This document shows, one piece after another, positions 7,238 through 9,439 of a stretch of 9,439 nt of DNA. A program made the translations under genes and the position numbers. Numbering within the stretch: position 1 is the first letter of the stretch; the number at the start of each line of letters is the position of its first letter. The DNA lies in assembly GCA_018610125.1 (NCBI GenBank), contig JAHEOI010000020.1, positions 1 through 9,439 on the forward strand, written 5' to 3'. The DNA comes from Verrucomicrobiota bacterium (GTDB lineage: Bacteria > Verrucomicrobiota > Verrucomicrobiia > Limisphaerales > JAHEOI01). The notes beneath the pieces were generated by a model. The model had not been told where the DNA came from. It saw only the letters and a program-made list of their open reading frames with translations, and did no database searches.

Positions 7238-8680
7238 TCAGACCCGGATCTTCCAACCATCTCGATATTCCCGATGGATGTACTTCGTTAAATCCGGTCG
7301 GCCTTTCACTTCCAGATTCTCGGCATCCCATTTCAGCTTGGTGTCCGGGACCCGCTGAGCCAGGACCCCCAGCAGGACGGTCTCGGTAAGCTGCCCCGCC
7401 AAGCCGAAATACGATTTGCTTTGATCGATCTTGCCATTAATCGCATCGAGCCATTCTTTATAGTTGTCCTGGTCGCGGGCACGCGAGATCGATTGCTCGG
7501 GCCACTCAAATCCGTCAAGTGTGCTCGAAGGCTTCACAACCCAGTTATTTTGAAAGCGATTGAAAAAGAGCTTCCCTTTTTCTCCGACGATCACACTCCC
7601 GTATGTCTGGAAGTCCATCCCCTCCATCACATCCTCGCCTGGATGGTTGTACTCGTCGCTCTCCTTAACCAGATTCCAGCCATCTCGCTCAAAGTGGGCG
7701 TTGAGATAGCCATCGTACCAATGGTATTTGAAACCTTCGTCGGCGGTGTATCGGCTTGGCCCAAACTCCCAGGTAATGTTCGAGCTGATTGGCGGAGATA
7801 GCTCGGTCGCACCTTCTTCTTGTGCCTTGACGCTTTTCGGCGAGCCCGGCAGCAACGCCCAGTATGGGAGATCCATGATATGGCAGGCCATGTCACCCAA
7901 TGCGCCGGTCCCGTAGTACCACCAGCCACGCCAGGCAAACGGTGCGATCCGTGGGCTGTAGTCGACCCAAGGAGCCGGACCGATCCATTGCTCCCAATCC
8001 AACCAATTCGGCACCGGCTTGCTCGGCGGCGGGGCCTCAAAGCCTTGCGGCCAAATCGGACGATTGGTCCACGCGTGCGCTTCCTTGACCTTGCCGATAA
8101 TACCGGCACGAATCAGCTCAACGACGCGACGCATGTGATCGTTGGCGTGGGCCTGGTTCCCCATTTGGGTCTTGACTCCGGTCTTTTCGGCAACCTCTCT
8201 CATCATGCGAGCCTCCCAAATGCCATGAGTCAGCGGCTTCTGGCAATAGACATGCTTGCCCCGCTTCATGGCTTCGATTGAGGCATGGAAGTGATGGTGG
8301 TCCGGAGTCGAAACTGTTACCGCGTCGACTTTGTCACCGAGCTTATCGAACATTTCGCGGTAATCCGTGAAAAACGCCGCATCGGGGAAACGGTTGCGCG
8401 TGTCGGCCATTGAGCCCAAGCGTCCCGTGGCCTCAGCCATCTTCTTGACGTCCACCACGTCGACAAGCCCAATCACGCGAAAACCGGCGTTGGCCGACTT
8501 CGCAATATCCGTTCGCCCCTTGCCGCCCGAGCCGATGCCCACAAGCGTCGGCTTTTCGAGCTGCCCCCATGCGTGGCTCGGAATAAATTGAAATCCGAAT
8601 GCGGTCGCAGCCGCACCCCCGACCGCCTTCCCGAACCGGCGCCGGGTTATCCCTTGCTTGATCCGTTTTGGTGTGGTCAT
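7238..8680 (-). CDS. Tat-exported Gfo/Idh/MocA family oxidoreductase
   Basis: The protein has 480 residues from the ATG at 8680; a GTG at 8698 would add six residues. A twin-arginine signal is clear: T12-R-R-R-F-G-K18, then an Ala/Gly-rich stretch and a likely cleavage after AHAWG near residue 39. Export of the folded, cofactor-loaded enzyme to the periplasm is therefore expected. The Rossmann fold follows: VGIGSGGKG (47-55) is the dinucleotide loop, and Asp74 at the end of the second strand suggests NAD(H) preference. The family's usual EKP motif appears as Q147-K148-P149, with Lys148 the expected catalytic lysine. The substrate-domain motif GALGDMACHIMD has Asp263 and His267, expected in the active site. 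Family members oxidise or reduce sugar hydroxyls, often at C3. The DUF1080 gene lies upstream on the same strand, which fits a 3-keto-glycoside route; the substrate is not readable. The ATG lacks its own ribosome site and overlaps the stop of a short upstream ORF. Confidence 0.93.
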   Translation of the reverse strand: MTTPKRIKQGITRRRFGKAVGGAAATAFGFQFIPSHAWGQLEKPTLVGIGSGGKGRTDIAKSANAGFRVIGLVDVVDVKKMAEATGRLGSMADTRNRFPDAAFFTDYREMFDKLGDKVDAVTVSTPDHHHFHASIEAMKRGKHVYCQKPLTHGIWEARMMREVAEKTGVKTQMGNQAHANDHMRRVVELIRAGIIGKVKEAHAWTNRPIWPQGFEAPPPSKPVPNWLDWEQWIGPAPWVDYSPRIAPFAWRGWWYYGTGALGDMACHIMDLPYWALLPGSPKSVKAQEEGATELSPPISSNITWEFGPSRYTADEGFKYHWYDGYLNAHFERDGWNLVKESDEYNHPGEDVMEGMDFQTYGSVIVGEKGKLFFNRFQNNWVVKPSSTLDGFEWPEQSISRARDQDNYKEWLDAINGKIDQSKSYFGLAGQLTETVLLGVLAQRVPDTKLKWDAENLEVKGRPDLTKYIHREYRDGWKIRV

Positions 8681-8727
8681 AGAGCTGATTCTGCACACGG
8701 AGACGCCGGGCTGTCAAGCTTCTCCAT
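8677..8727 (-). CDS. Possible 16-codon upstream ORF coupled to the oxidoreductase gene
   Basis: In the gap between the two minus-strand genes an ATG at 8727-8725 follows GGAGG (8735-8731), with only three bases between. The frame reads MEKLDSPASPCAESAL and ends in a TGA at 8679-8677 that overlaps the oxidoreductase ATG (8680-8678) as ATGA. That overlap is the classic layout for translational coupling. The oxidoreductase start has no Shine-Dalgarno sequence of its own, so ribosomes terminating here could re-initiate on it. The spacing of GGAGG to ATG is shorter than ideal and the peptide has no recognisable family. It could be chance, or a relic of an older N-terminus. Confidence 0.3.
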   Translation of the reverse strand: MEKLDSPASPCAESAL

Positions 8728-8791
8728 ATGCCTCCGGCAATTCTTAATGTTCCACCTGCGGACAATTTCGATTCGCATACGTTGAGATTTA

Positions 8792-9439
8792 TTACTTCAA
8801 CTTACGCAGCCGAATGTTCCGGAATCGGTGCACACCGCCTCGACCATGGTGCTGCAAAGCGACGGATCCCCGATCGAAACGCTCGTCGTGAACATCGGCG
8901 GTTTTCACGCCATTGACCCAAATCTCGATATGCCCGTCTTCGCACCGAATACGAAACAGGTTCCACCGACCTTCATGAAATGTATCCCCGGCCATCTCGC
9001 GGAAACGCTGCTTCTCCTTGCTCCCCTTGGGCCAAACCCAACCGGAGCCGATAGCGTAAATCATGCCGCTCTTTTTGCCGTCGACTTCACATTGGTAACC
9101 CTGCGGTTTCCCTTTTTCACCGGTGCAGCGGAACCCGATCCCGGAGTTGTAGTGATCCGGCATCTTCGCCTCCACCACCAGTTCGAAATCCTCAAATTTG
9201 GTGTCGTGAACGAGCCACAGGTTTTGCCCCTTTGAGAGCATTCGAATTTCACCCTCTTTGGCGGTGACCTTGCCCTCGGCCCTGGCTTCCCAGCCATCCA
9301 AGCTGGTCCCGTCAAACAGGCTCATCCAATCCCCTTCCTGCAACCGTGTCAGGAACCCATTCGCCGCAAAACGGATGAACATTGCCATGTCCTTGCGACC
9401 CGGCTCGACCACGGTGGCCGGCGTGTCCGGACCCCGGAT
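8792..9439 (-). CDS. DUF1080 (3-keto-disaccharide hydrolase family) protein, 5' partial
   Basis: The frame is open to the right edge, giving 215 visible residues; internal starts exist (GTG at 9412) but no signal peptide or ribosome site supports them, so the gene probably begins outside the window. Numbering from the edge, residues 1-37 are an unassigned lead-in (TPATVVEPGRKDMAMF and onward). The DUF1080 domain runs from 38 to the end: it opens with WMSLFDGTSLDGWE and has the family's jelly-roll strands, including FEDFELVVEAKM, NSGIGFRCTGEKG, GYQCEVDG, WNLFRIRCEDGHIEIWVNG and a closing GVHRFRNIRLRKLK. The fold is concanavalin-like; characterised members hydrolyse 3-keto-glycosides, often outside the cytoplasm. 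About 110 bp downstream on the same strand is a Gfo/Idh/MocA oxidoreductase, the class of enzyme that makes such 3-keto sugars, so the two are probably one operon. The lead-in may be the end of a further N-terminal domain. Family assignment is sure; substrate is unknown. Confidence 0.9.
   Translation of the reverse strand: MRGPDTPATVVEPGRKDMAMFIRFAANGFLTRLQEGDWMSLFDGTSLDGWEARAEGKVTAKEGEIRMLSKGQNLWLVHDTKFEDFELVVEAKMPDHYNSGIGFRCTGEKGKPQGYQCEVDGKKSGMIYAIGSGWVWPKGSKEKQRFREMAGDTFHEGRWNLFRIRCEDGHIEIWVNGVKTADVHDERFDRGSVALQHHGRGGVHRFRNIRLRKLK

Noticed and set aside
7627..8109. Minus-strand open frame of 160 codons
   Set aside because: It overlaps the Gfo/Idh/MocA gene in another frame on the same strand and has biased Arg/Ser composition.
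8828..9235. Plus-strand open frame of 135 codons
   Set aside because: It is antisense to the DUF1080 domain, whose strand pattern is unmistakable.

Overview
The window looks like chromosomal DNA from a PVC-superphylum bacterium, most likely Verrucomicrobiota with Planctomycetota as the alternative. This rests on protein families that are typical of that group. They are a secreted lamin-tail/CotH-kinase protein with a verrucomicrobial-style C-terminus, a Tat-exported Gfo/Idh/MocA oxidoreductase next to a DUF1080 protein, a long ankyrin protein, and a 74-residue small protein of a kind I associate with these phyla. This is recognition from memory, not the result of a search.

Layout, left to right. 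(1) Positions 2-2416, + strand: the 3' part of an ankyrin-repeat protein, about 15 repeats followed by two C-terminal segments that resemble SLBB/beta-grasp domains; its true start lies left of the window. (2) 2417-2633: intergenic DNA with a perfect 14-bp hairpin. (3) 2634-2858, - strand: the small conserved-type protein of 74 residues. (4) 2859-3464: about 600 bp without a confident gene, containing what may be a small decayed or frameshifted minus-strand ORF interrupted at a run of seven G. (5) 3465-7025, + strand: a large secreted CotH-kinase protein, 1186 residues, in the order LTD, chitobiase-like, CotH, split chitobiase-like, LTD, Ca-binding-like tail. (6) 7026-7237: a short convergent intergenic region with a bipartite inverted repeat. 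(7) 7238-8680, - strand: a Tat-signal Gfo/Idh/MocA oxidoreductase. (8) 8677-8727, - strand: a possible 16-codon upstream ORF that ends in an ATGA overlap with the oxidoreductase start. (9) 8792-9439, - strand: a DUF1080 (3-keto-disaccharide hydrolase family) protein that runs off the right edge.

The clearest functional unit is the minus-strand pair at the right: the DUF1080 gene is upstream, and the oxidoreductase lies about 110 bp downstream on the same strand. Known members of these families act in sugar catabolism through 3-keto-glycosides, the oxidoreductase oxidising C3 and the DUF1080 enzyme cleaving the 3-keto-glycoside, so a periplasmic glycoside-degrading operon is a reasonable inference. 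The ankyrin gene, the 74-residue gene and the CotH gene appear to be independent transcription units; they alternate in strand and show no operon-like spacing. I see no RNA genes, insertion sequences, CRISPR arrays or phage genes. No wholly new multi-gene system is evident. The most unusual items are the ankyrin/SLBB-like fusion, the inserted segment in the CotH protein, and the small coupled upstream ORF.
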